Notes under the pieces: generated by a model
The model's input: only the letters and a program-made list of their open reading frames with translations
The model's database searches: none
Told to the model about the DNA's origin: nothing
Program-made: the position numbers and the translations under genes
NCBI GenBank assembly: GCA_948567375.1
Contig: OX419759.1
Span: forward strand, 61,904,593-61,968,592
Source of the DNA: Lunularia cruciata
Taxonomy: Eukaryota; Streptophyta; Marchantiopsida; Lunulariales; Lunulariaceae
Direction of reading: 5' to 3'
DNA length: 64,000 nt
In this document: piece by piece, positions 34,490 to 44,806 of the stretch
Numbering within the stretch: the first letter of the stretch is position 1
Layout: each line of letters starts with the position of its first letter

Positions 34490-35075
34490 CACCAAGTCCT
34501 CCGGGGTAGATAGTGTGACCCAAATACTCAACCTGCTCATGGAAGAACCTACACTTCCCAGGATGTAATTTGAGTCCATGAGATCTCAACCTCTCAAACA
34601 CCTCCAACAACTGTCTCTCATGCTCCTCCACAGTAGTGCTATACACCAAAATGTCATCAATATAGCACCGAGCAAAATCCAGTCTAGCTAGGATCCTATC
34701 CATGACCCTCTGGAACTCAGCAGGAGCATTCTTCAACCCAAATGGTAAGAATCTCCACTGATATAACACATCCTTACCGTGAGGATCAATAGCCCAAAAT
34801 GCTGTCTTGGACTTATCTTCCTCCCTGATCGGCAACTGATGATATCCCGCTCGAAGATCCAAAGTACTGAAGACCTTTGCATGCCCAATCGCATCAAAAA
34901 TCTCCTCCGGTGTAGGCATGGCATACCGATCAGCCCTGGTCTGTCGGTTGATAGGACGGTAATCTCCACACATCCGCCTATCTGTATAGTTGCCATGCAT
35001 ATCCTTCTTGGCTGGCATCACTGTCGCTGATGCATACTCTCCATGTGAAATCTCCACCAAACCAGCCTCAAAAAG
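34490..35075 (-). pseudogene. F4 reverse transcriptase
   Basis: Motifs in order: SATVMPAKKD, DRRMCGDYRPINRQT, YAMPTPEEIF, FSTLDLRAGYHQL, LPFGLKNAPAEFQRVMD, CYIDDILVYS (catalytic YIDD near 34660) and LGLANFYRRYVRGFS in the connection region. The wording differs from F1/F2 (FxDDF type) and F3, so F4 belongs to another gypsy lineage. Confidence 0.93.
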
Positions 35076-35474
35076 GTCACTACTCCGGCTCTGAATCAAT
35101 GTCCTCTCCATCTCACTATATCGATAAGGACGTCGGAAAACAGGTGTGTCGCTAGTCAGCTCAATCCGTATACCAGGTCCCTTCAGAGCACCCAAATCCT
35201 TCATACTGAAGGCAAAACAACTCGTGTGACTCCTCAAGAACCTCCAAACCCTCCATTTTTCCTCTCCAGTAAGCTTGGGTCCAAGATCTGGCTCCCAAGT
35301 ATCCTCTGTAACTGTAGTAGGAGTGGAAGACGTACTGACTGGCTGCTATACTGGGCCCTTGGGAGCAATGGTGTCATGCTCCCGACCACTAGAGGTCCCA
35401 GCCTCTGTGTGAAAAACTCCCTCCACTCTGGCTGCAAGCTCCATACGTCCTCTGGCTGCATCCCATGTGGACCA

Positions 35475-35564
35475 AGGGTGTAATCCAAGTAGCCCACGCT
35501 CACCTGGATGGACTCCAAGTAGACCACTCTCCCTAGTAGCTACTGGATGTGTCCCAAGAATACC
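35475..35564 (-). repeat. F4 short peptide repeat after the methyltransferase
   Basis: Three copies of a G-x-L-G-x-H-P unit (GILGTHP, GLLGVHP, GLLGLHP) within about 30 residues between the MTase and RT. Function unknown; probably a flexible linker. Confidence 0.7.
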
Positions 35565-35669
35565 ATGTCCACTCGGTCCATCGCCCCCATCATGTGCCTG
35601 AATCGTCTCGATAGGCACAGGGCTCACAAGTGTCCGAGTGGTGATGCCTATCAAGTGCATCCTACGCTG

Positions 35670-36630
35670 CTCTGCCAAACCAAGGCTCACAATCCAGGTC
35701 AAACAGTTCAGGTCCATAGCCTGACCTAACACCTGACGCCTGGATGCCTCCGACACTGCTGGAACAGCGGTAATACCGGTGCGAAAACCCATTGCCCGCT
35801 CTCTCTCATCAGCATTGGGCTCCACCAACTGCTGTAACTGTGAGTCCCAAACAAGTCCAGGTCCTCCCTCTCGGAAAGCATGAGAGCCTGGGAAACTCAT
35901 GAGTGTGGGAAATGCAGCTCTAGGCTGTCCAACTAGGTTCACCACTGCCATGGGTGACCTATCAGCCACTACCACTGTCTGAGACTGACGCCCAACATCC
36001 AAGATATCATCAACAAGAATGTGGTCCAGTCGTTGAATCCCATCATAAGCACGCTGTAGAACCTCTCTGGGTAAGAGGTTTGTCCACCAAAGACGAAGAC
36101 GATGAGCCCGTGATCCCACTCTGGCTGCATCTAACAATACAGCAGGTCCCATCCATGAATGGACCTGATGTGTACTCGCCACCACTCTAGTGCGAGAATC
36201 ACCCATCAATGGAACGTTCTCCAAAAGGTAAGCTGGAGAAACAGACTGATGAACCTGGAGATGTTGTAGTATCCGTAACATCTCCCAAAACACACCCAAA
36301 CGAGGATCCTGAAGACCCAAACCGCGGCCCGCACGTGTATGTCCCTGACATGGCCATCCAGAAATCACCAAGTGAATAGGCCCATGTCTCTCTAGGTCAT
36401 GCGCCCCCAATAAGGAAATGTCTCCTGGTAAGGCCTTCTGGTAACCTCTGACTGCTGACATCGGTAATAACTCCGGATACCGATAGGCCAAGTGTGCCAC
36501 ATGATGTAGAGAGACTCGCCTAGCAGTCTCATCTCTCTCTACATACAAGTACCTCTGTACTCGGATACCCGCCTGTAACACCGCAGCTAGTCCGGTGCTG
36601 ATCCCACCAAACAACTCTAATAGACATATC
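35670..36630 (-). pseudogene. F4 cytosine-5 DNA methyltransferase domain (DNMT3/DRM-like)
   Basis: A C5-MTase fold lies between protease and RT. Motif I is LLELFGGISTGL (SAM binding), followed by YVERDETARRV (motif II-like). The catalytic Cys is in GWPCQGHTRAG (motif IV, PCQ near 36345-36353), with ENVPLMG as motif VI (E-N-V) and RAHRLRLWWTN as motif VIII. A C-terminal ERERAMGF then RRQVLGQAMDLN matches motifs IX/X of DNMT3-like enzymes. About 315 residues. The Dnmt3/DRM resemblance rests on the motif VIII-X wording; the PCQ triplet is more general. Such enzymes put methyl groups on cytosine; target choice here is unknown. Confidence 0.88.
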
Positions 36631-37064
36631 CCCTCTACTGGATACTGCCAAGCAATGAGTGTGGTATCCAGAGGTGTCAAAGCAATCGCCTCTGGAGGCT
36701 CATCCTCACACTCATCCCCTGATGGTATGAAGGCTCCACTCCAAGCCTGCTGCACCAACTGATCTGCATGCTGCTACAATGCCTCCTCTGAACTCCACAA
36801 TGGAACATCCAAGGTGGATGGAACAATCCCACTCGTACTCCATAGCCGAGTGATCTCCTCTGGTACTGGAGTATCCTCTGCATGGGCGTTCCCCTCCAAC
36901 AAGTCACCAGGCCAAGTAACTGCACCGCTGAAAGCCAAAACTGATGCTGCCATGGTCCCGGACTGTAGTGAGCCAAGACTGCCACTACTGAAACGTACTG
37001 GTAGGCGACATACTCGTCCCTCACCAGACTGCCAACCAGGTCTATAAGAGGCTGTCTCCTCCCA

Positions 37065-37360
37065 ATAGTCAATACTGAAACCCATAAAGTATAACACTGC
37101 TCCCCCAACTAGCACATCATATGACTCAGCTATCGTCGCAATAGCCTGAGCTCTCACCACCGAGCTATCAGTCGGATGACCAGGCTGAACCTGGACAACA
37201 AGCTCCCCACGTGTGATGTACTGTGTCGAACCACCACCTAGAGATGTCTGGATCTGAAATGGACACCTCTCCACATCGGTCTTCCGTAACTCCAGACCAA
37301 CAACTGCAGCCTTCCCCAACATAAGGGGCTGCGCACCAGAGTCTAACAAGACTCTCTGTG
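37065..37360 (-). pseudogene. F4 retropepsin
   Basis: RVLLDSGAQPLMLGK holds the D-S-G active site near 37337-37343. A GELVVQVQPG strand and a SYDVLVGGAVLYFMG segment follow, the usual C-terminal half (normally LLG). It is translated in line with Gag upstream and the MTase downstream. Confidence 0.85.
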
Positions 37361-38199
37361 GTGTATAGACCTTCCCTGAAGGTCCCACCAAACCAAAAAT
37401 CCCCCTCTGGTTATCCAATAGGACAACACCAGGTGTAAACCGCGCTCTCTCAAAGGCCGGTCTAGCTGGCAACTCCTCGAGTCTAGCCGCTGCTGCCTGC
37501 CATAAACCACTGGTCGCTGAACGGATCCCATGCTCCTCAAACAAGTCAGCTCCACTACCAACCACCTCTGCTCTAGTAGTAGGAACTGCACCATCCCTAC
37601 TCTCACACAACATGGCAGCCAACCGGAACACTGGGGCTGGGTCCACTCCCAATGTAAACATGTCACTGGCTGAAAATAAAGGATGCCGCATAATCAGCTG
37701 AGCCGCCCCCAACATCATGCTAGACTCAATCTGTGTAGTAGCAGGTGGCTGACTAGCAGGTATTCCATCAGGTACTCCATCACCACCTACCACACCTGCA
37801 CTGGGACGTCTAGGAACCATGGATGTCGTCTGCAATGCCTCAGATAGCGTGAAAGACTGGGGAAGTCTGACCTGTCTCCCAACCTCTCCTCTCTGTGGGT
37901 CCAACTCCACTGATGCTCCTCTAGGCTCTGGAGCACGTACTGCACTCCTAGTCACTGCTGCAGATGCATCCACCTGTGCTGCTCCGCACATGAAGTCCAA
38001 AGCATCTCTATCACCAGCATATGAGGTGGAAGCCTCAGCACCCGAATCTGATCTCCTATGAGCAATAGCCATACTAGCCAATCTCTGCTCCAACTGCTCA
38101 ATCCGAGTAGCCATAGTTGTGTCAGAAGTAAGGGCAAGTACTGCATCCCTACTAGGTGTAGATCCTCTACCACCACCTCTACCACCTCGTCCTCCATGA

Positions 38200-39632
38200 A
38201 CTAGAGCTCCTCTACTACCTGCCATAGCAGCCCTACCACTCCGTAACTCCGGGTGTAGGTCAAAACACCGGTCACTAGTATGACCAAATCTATGGCAGTG
38301 CTCACACTGCCTCTGTGCTGGCTGTGATGCACCAGAGGTATCAGGTCCGCTGCCCTGAGTACACTCTCTCCTATGGTGAGGTCCACCACAAGTCCAACAA
38401 GCAACACCACCACTCACTGGCTGCTGCTGCCCTGAAAATGAGGGTAAGGGTCTAACTCCACTAGGCCCTCCACTCGCTCCATAGGATCTGGGCTGTCCAC
38501 CCTGTCCTCGAAAACCAACTGGGCGTGGTGCACTCTGCTGCACTCTAGAAGAAGTCACAACCGTGGATGAGGTCTCTCTACCAAATCCAGATGTCACCAC
38601 TCTCTCCTCCACCATGTTGAGCTCAATACGCTCAGCCAAACCAAAGACTACTGCCAAAGTGGGCGAAGTAGCCTGCAACAACGTAGCATCACGAACTCTA
38701 CATCGCAACTCCCTGTCCAGTATCCCATACCAAAACTGGACTGCCTGGGCCTCAGTAACTCCCTGAGTGAAACTGATCAGCCGCCTCATGCGAGTGTATG
38801 CCTCGCGTAGGCTCTCTCCAGCCTTCCGCTGGAACTCCTACAAGCTCCTCAGCTTGTCAGTCCGCACTCCATGGTAGTTCTGCCTCAAACATAGGAAGAA
38901 CTCAACCATGGGGTTAAACCCCGGTACCACACCACCTCCTGCAGCGGTACCTCCACTCGTAGTAGCACTATCTCCAGCTAGTGCACCTCCACTAGCTCCA
39001 CCAACACTACTCGAGCTAGAACTCGTAGGTACAGCCGACCTACTCCTGGCCACCAAACCTGAAGTGATGGAGACATAGTGTGGAGACCAATACTGTCTCC
39101 ATAACTCAATCTCCTCCAAATGAGCTCTCCTGAACTCATGGTAGTCGTCCATCGGTGGACCCTCCAAGTGCTGAAACAACCCCTTCCATGCCATGAAAGG
39201 TGTGAACAAAGTCGGGTTCCGCATCTGCTGCAAATCACACCAACTATCAAACTCCTGGATGAAGTCATCCAACTCAATGGTACCCACTGTACCAGAGTAA
39301 CGCCTAGGGCCTTTGGAGGCCCCATAAATCTCGTCCATGTCCCACAACAACGGTGCGGACACACCAAGTGCACTCTCAACTGAATCAGCTCCTGTGTCGA
39401 ACTCCAACTCAGAGTCAATCTCCTCTCTCACTGGGACCTGAGATACAGGCTGATACCGAGCACCACTCCGAGTAAACCCACTGCGTACTGCAGGGCTAAC
39501 TCCTCTGGAATCTCCAAAGAACTCCGTCGTGACAAAGTAACCACACCAACAAACCCGAACCACCAACTGCAACAGCAAGTCGCAACCGCAAGTGCCCCAC
39601 CAAGTGCCAACACCACCGCGTGCCAACACCAA
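38200..39632 (-). pseudogene. F4 gag with two zinc knuckles
   Basis: Starts near 39632. The capsid-like region is marked by FDSWCDLQQMRNPTLFTPF and MDDYHEFRRAH blocks near 39150-39265 and an AVQFWYGILDRELRCRV block near 38700-38735. An Arg/Gly/Ser-rich linker and two knuckles follow: CWTCGGPHHRREC (CX2CX3HX4C) and CEHCHRFGHTSDRC (CX2CX4HX4C) at 38265-38399. A second Gly/Arg-rich run (GGRGGRGGGRGS) near 38160-38190 may bind RNA. Confidence 0.88.
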
Positions 39633-40868
39633 CTAAAACACCACCCACTACTGTAACTCTAACCGAGATAACTACACTAGGGGAAGGGCAACCTGTAACC
39701 TGCCATCATAACACGCACTCTCACGGTCTGCAGGTCATCACTTCCTGCCTCACCGGAGAGAAACAAAGGTAGTCTGACTGGTCATCACTCCAGCCTCACC
39801 ACCGAGAGCACACCAGAGCACCAACGCTCAAAAGTCAAGGCACCTCACACAAACGTGGTGCACAAACAGGAAGTAGAGAATGGAGGGGATCCAATCACAA
39901 GAAATCTAAACGAAAACCCTCCATCTCATAACACAACACGGGACTGACTCTGCCACCATTTGGCATTTGACATAAGAGTAGTTCGTATCTAAGTCCTAAG
40001 CTACCAGGATCACCAAGAATGGGATCAAACTGCCTCTCCTAGCCAAAGCTACATGTGTATAGATAACAGTGGCACAGTCACTATGACAACAAGTGAGGGT
40101 GGACCAGTTGGCTAGGGCACCAGTCTAGGAACAAGAGATCTAGGGGTCAAACCCTGTTGCGCACAATCTAGCAAGAAAGGCAGATTTTGCCAACCAATGA
40201 CCAAGATCTACACTAAACTAGCTAGCCTCACGCCAGCAAGCTGGCTTGCTGGCCCTTCTGGCCCTTCTAGGCCTTCGTAGCCTCTCATAGCCCACAGCCC
40301 TATGCCTCGAAGCCTCGAAACGCCAAAATTCAGCCAAATGAGGCCTTTCTTGTTGCCACTTCGAACCTCCTCCAAACTAGCGAAACTTCTCCAAATCTGG
40401 CCAAACAGCGAAACTCCTCCAATTCTGGCCCAAAATCTGACGTAAATCTGACGTAAAATCTGACGTAAACCCTAAAGATGGATGTCCGCCAAATCCCCCG
40501 CTAACTTTCCACTCGAGCCAAATTGACAAAACGGGTTTTTCCAAATCACAATTTCATGAGAAGAGCTTTCCAACTCCACCTTCAATTTCACTTTCTGAGC
40601 CCAACTCGCAGCAAATTGGTCCTGCCTTCACCTCCTGAGCTCAAAATCACAACACTGCTCAAAAATTGCTTCTTCTTTGCTCGAAATTTGGCCAGCGCTT
40701 CCGCACACCGTCCGCCTAACTGCCAAATTTGCATCAACTACACGAGCTTCTGCACACTAGGGAAACACAGAACCTGAATCGAGCTACCACGATCCACCGA
40801 GCTTGGAGATACCACCAACACTCAACGTTCCTGCACCCGATTTCCCCCTGACTTCACTTCTATGATGT
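39633..40868 (-). other. F4 leader between P repeat and gag
   Basis: About 1.2 kb without a supported gene. No clear tRNA-type primer site follows the P repeat: the minus strand reads ATTACATCATAGAAGTGAAG and lacks the usual TGG start. It contains a tRNA-like pol III promoter pair on the plus strand (40107-40154). Confidence 0.65.
40107..40154 (+). promoter_or_regulatory. tRNA-like A and B boxes (SINE head?) inside the F4 leader
   Basis: GTTGGCTAGGGCAC (A-box-like, 40107-40120) and GGGGTCAAACCC (B-box-like, 40143-40154), spaced about 35 bp as in tRNA genes and tRNA-derived SINEs. It lies antisense to F4. I see no clear poly-A/T tail or target duplication, so it may be a SINE remnant or a chance tRNA-like segment. 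Confidence 0.45.
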
Positions 40869-41316
40869 AATCAGATTGCTTAACATTCTCAACTCAACTC
40901 AACTCAGATCAGTACTTGATCTGTCACTCTATAAACTGCCAACAATTGGGCACTGATTACAGTCAAGCCACACCCACTCAAGCATAGAGAATCCAGGTGA
41001 CGCTCGCCGGCCTCTGTCCACCATAGCCAGGAACTCGAAGGCTCAACATCAGAGAAGTGAGCTCTCTGGAGCTCACTTCGAAACTATACCCCCTGGACTC
41101 GAGCTAGCCCTGAAACCCTAACGGTCCCGCTGACGGCACACTCGATGGTGCAAACGGTGCAAAGTGACGGTGGGCCCCACCGTGAAGTCAGTACCCCGAA
41201 CACGAAATCTAACCGTCGGAAAGTAGTCCCTGAGAAACAGCTAGAATAACTCTAACTACCATCACTGGAACTCCAGTGTCCGAGCATCTAGATGCGGAAC
41301 TACAAATGGCGTGACA
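40869..41316 (-). repeat. F4 P repeat, 5' copy
   Basis: 448 bp, nearly identical to 31508-31955. Preceded on the plus strand by TGT (40866-40868) and ending GCGTGACA next to the AATA duplication. It forms the outer 5' end of the element with no Q copy beside it. Confidence 0.95.
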
Positions 41317-41540
41317 AATAGCTAATATGGCTAGAAGAAAAGCAAGCCCGATGCACTACAAACTACAAGAGAAGTATAAGCTCAAAGGAATGATATGCAT
41401 GATAGAAGGTTAGAGCCTATTACTGTTTTTGAGGGCAACTTGGTCAAGATATTTGGATTCAATAGCTAATGTGGCTAAAAGAAAAGCAAGCCCGATGCAC
41501 TACAAACTACAAGAGAAGTATAAGCTCAAAGGAAAGATAT
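41317..41540. repeat. 144-bp tandem duplication in F1 copy 4
   Basis: AATAGCTAATATGGCTAGAAG at 41317 recurs as AATAGCTAATGTGGCTAAAAG at 41461, and the copies stay similar up to the solo LTR at 41541. The second copy shows the uninterrupted sequence at the F4 insertion point. Confidence 0.85.
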
Positions 41541-42276
41541 TGTAATACCAAGGGTTAGCCATATGATCTAGATGTGAAATTTGGTTTGGTAACATCTAGA
41601 ATGATGTTATACATGATGGTCAAACTAGATCAGATAGAAGTATCACCAAAAGAGTACTTCTACTAATAGGGCAAAAACCGAAATAGACTTGAGAACCTTA
41701 GAACCAATAGCTAGACATATGATTTAAAGGTGAGAATTGGTTTGGTAACATCTGGAAGGATGTTACACATGATGGACTAAACAGATCAGAAAGAGGTATC
41801 ACCAAAAGGGGACTTCTACTAATAGAGTAGGAACCAAAATATGCCTGAAATCTTTGAAAGCAATTTTGGAGGCCTAAACGGATGAATTAGGGCTCAAAAA
41901 TGTGCAGAATCCCCCCCCCCAACAGAGGAAAGGCTGGCCTTCCCTCCTCCTACTTTGTCTTGTAAAGAGCTTTCCAATGGTACCTTACGTGATTCTGAGA
42001 TTTCTACAGGAAGATTCCCTAAAAGATTCCCTCTGGTCAAAGCTTGTTTGACCAACCAGATAGGACCTAGACCAGACAGGTCACCCCTCCAAGTAAGTAA
42101 TCCAAGGGTTGAGCTTGCTGACATGTCACCTATCTGTGTCCCTAATCCTATGGTGGAGCTTCCTTGGAGGAGATCCTCTTTGTCTATATAATAAAGAGAA
42201 GGTGCTCCCTTGGGGCATCAAATGTTTGAGTGTGCAATCTGTGTTTTCTCTCTTCTCTTGTCTTCGGAGTATTACA
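41541..42276 (+). repeat. Solo LTR of an unassigned family
   Basis: 736 bp, TGTAATACC...GTATTACA ends, flanked by a 5-bp GATAT duplication (41536-41540 and 42277-42281). The joined flanks (GGAAAGATATGCATGAT) match the neighbouring duplicate GGAATGATATGCATGAT. It has a TATA-like CTATATAATAAAG near 42183, giving plus orientation, and an internal tandem duplication of about 145 bp (41555-41700 versus 41701-41850). No internal coding region, so the family is unknown. Confidence 0.9.
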
Positions 42277-42564
42277 GATATGCATGATAAAAGGTTATAG
42301 CCTATTACTATTTTTGAGGGCAACTTGGTGTTTTTATATGATAATAGCCTAATATTCTTTCCTATAAAGCTGCTCTTAAGGTGGATGGGTCCATACTGCG
42401 TGATACACATTTTTTGGACTAGTTCTATTCAATTGCAAACTTGGAAGAAAACCCGTTTGCCACCAAAGTACATGGTTGGAGGGTACATTGTTATTGGATA
42501 ATGGATTCCAAAGGACAGAACTAAACCAATGTTTGTGGAGATGCTCTCATTTGAGGGAGGGGTA

Positions 42565-44105
42565 TGTGGTACCCACATTTTTGTTTTTGATAGTGTTTAA
42601 GATAGAAAGTGAATTTTAAAGTAGGAAAGGAGGTTATATGAAGAGAATTGGTGTGTTTGGATCTGAAGTAGGAGATCCAATCTGATCCAAGGAAGTCAAC
42701 TTCAGCTTAGAGGAGATGAAGACTCAGATCAGACTTGGAAGGATGAAGACCCGAAGTAAGGACACTCTACATTGGAATGAAGAACCCAATCCAAGGATCC
42801 TTAACAACCTTGACTCAGGCCATACTAGCCAAGAAGGTAAACTTGAGAATGATTACTTTGTGTGAGGATAAATTGAAAACTAACAAGAGTAATGCACGTA
42901 TAAGAGGTGCTTCTTGACTGAAGTTTGATTGAAGAATGAATGTGAATCAAGAATATAAAATTGAGATTTCTTTGAGGAGAGTCTGCAATGTTGAACGACT
43001 ATCTTGTGCCTTTGAGTAGTTGCCTTGATCATGTGAGAATCACAAGCCAAGTTATTGTGTGAAGCTAAGTAAAGAAAAAAGCACAATTTTGTTTAAGGGA
43101 GGAAGACAAGTTTTGGCCATCTTGGTCCAAAATCCTATAATTAGGCAAGTTGATATGGTAGCAAGATTCAAAGTCTTGAATCAATTTTGGATCACTTTCT
43201 TGGCATGGAACTGGAATCTTAGTTTTCCAAGGTTCATGACTGAGATTGTGGCTAGAAATTGTGAGGACAATTTGAACAAGGAGGAGAAGAGTCATTGGAC
43301 TGAATCAAATTGCAGGTTAGTCATAGGATGAGATGCAGGAGAGCCCATGAGGATCACTTCCAATCAAAAGTGTGATCCTACGGAAGAAACCAAGGAGCTG
43401 AAGGAGTCCTTTAGTGAGCCTTGCAAGAAAAATGGATACAGAGTAGACCTATGTAAAACCATTGAGGCAAAGCATTGTTGGGGTAGTGATGGTGATGACG
43501 AAGCCAAAGCAGACTACCTATGTCACAAAGCAACAAGCCGTGTCCTTCCACTTGATGTTTGCAAGAGAGAGTGTAAATTGGGTGAGGTGTTTCTACCTTA
43601 TGATGAGGTATTTGATAGTGTAGTGGAGGATGGACCTACTACCTTACTACTTTGTACCTTTTGTAGCTCATATAATTTTGGATTGAATTTTCTCAACCCC
43701 TAGGACAAATGACAAATGGTGTCGTATTTCCATCCAAACTTGCATCAAGATGTTGTTGAGGAGGAGAAGTAATACATGCCGGAGGTCTGGGAGAGTGACC
43801 AGCACTTTGGAAGGATTGGACAAGAGAAGGCATTGCCAATTTTGGTACCTTGACCAAAGAAGAGGAGCCGACCCAAATTCACAATTCCTCCAATCAAGAG
43901 GAGAACAACTTGGTGCTTGAATCCAAATTGGGCAATAGTAGTAGTTGACCAATCATCAAGGGTAGAGGAAGTGGAAGAAGCAAAGTCTAATTATGAAGAC
44001 TTTGAGGAGAACTTGACTCTAAAGAGTAAGGAGTCAAGTAGCAAGAGCAGGGAGAGCCCGAGGTTAAGCAGCCAATGAAGGAGGTGGCTAAGGACAGATT
44101 GGATC
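42565..44105 (+). repeat. F1 copy 4: 3' LTR, left part
   Basis: Starts TGTGGTACCCACA after the purine tract. Contains the LTR-internal ORF core near 43140-43260 (FLAWNWNLSFPRFMTEI) and the CHKATSRVLP-type block near 43530. Interrupted at 44105 by F2 copy 2 and resumes at 51937. Confidence 0.82.
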
Positions 44106-44794
44106 TGTGAGCCGGCCTGTCTCTCACTCAGGATGAACCTCTGATGGCTATTATGGTAGCGCACCATGGACTAAGAAGACAAGGAACCCCAACTCCATCA
44201 TACTCCTCCAAGGCTAACACTCCAAGACTCAAGACATTGCTCACTAGAGAACTCAATGAGAGAGAGATAGTTGCAAATGAAAGGATGATGAGTACCTCCT
44301 CACCCCTTGTTTATATACTTGTGAAATAGTTACGTACCAAAGTTACTAATTACCGTAGTAACTCAAGTTACTAGACTAAAAGTCAAGTAAAGTCAAAAAG
44401 TAGAAAGGAATATCCATTCACATGGGCATATTCCTCTAAGCATGTGGTCTTATCTTGACCCAACCACTAAGTCAAAAAATTCCTTCACATGGGCTATCCT
44501 TGGACTAAAGAAGAATCCAAAACAAAAAGGCTTGCGGGCCCAAGAGTTCTCAACTCTTTCCTCAAAGCCAAACACCTAGGAATAATACCAAGTCAACACA
44601 CTAAAATCCAAAATAGTGGTGCTCATCTTTTCTACTTCCTCTAAATTAAGGTCCCCTCTATCTTAGCTATGACTAACTTTAGCTAACCATGACTAATATA
44701 GAACCATCCTTTATCTCTAAATAATATCTCTTAAGTACTTGTAATACCAAGCTGAATATCACAATACCACACACATGCACAAATGGGTGTTACA
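44106..44794 (-). repeat. F2 copy 2: 3' LTR
   Basis: 689 bp, plus-strand ends TGTGAGCC and GTGTTACA. The minus strand contains a TATATAAACAAGG promoter-like segment (about 44308-44322). The inner side adjoins a purine tract (minus CCGGGGGGTAAA, 44795-44806). Confidence 0.93.
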
Positions 44795-44806
44795 TTTACC
44801 CCCCGG

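Larger units (their letters stand above)
31401..41316 (-). mobile_element. F4: young gypsy-type retrotransposon with DNA methyltransferase, PHD finger and split repeats
   Basis: 9,916 bp. Minus-strand order: P repeat (40869-41316), a long leader, Gag with two zinc knuckles, retropepsin, C5-DNA methyltransferase, RT, RNase H, DDE integrase, PHD finger, a purine tract, Q repeat (31958-32064), P repeat (31508-31955), Q repeat (31401-31507). It is flanked by an AATA duplication inside F1 copy 4. The P copies differ at about two positions and the Q copies appear identical, so it is recent. The coding region keeps one reading frame across nearly its whole length with about four breaks. It is GC-richer than its surroundings and unrelated in detail to F1, F2 and F3. 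Confidence 0.95.
41317..42564 (+). mobile_element. F1 copy 4: pol 3' end, part right of F4, and PPT
   Basis: Resumes F1 copy 4 (GCTAATATGGCTAGAAGAAA, matching the MWLEEKR block of other copies). It is interrupted by a solo LTR (41541-42276) and then ends with KLLLRWMGPY-type sequence near 42370 and a purine tract (42551-42562). Carries a partial 144-bp tandem duplication at its left end. Confidence 0.8.

Noticed and set aside
35670-36630. The MTase as a bacterial restriction-modification gene or contamination
   Set aside because: It lies in line with retropepsin and RT inside an element with matching repeats and a target duplication; the C-terminal wording is DNMT3/DRM-like.
36677-37108. Second minus-strand frame overlapping the F4 protease-MTase region
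   Set aside because: Out of phase with the recognised domains and without any motif; an overlap by chance in GC-richer coding sequence.
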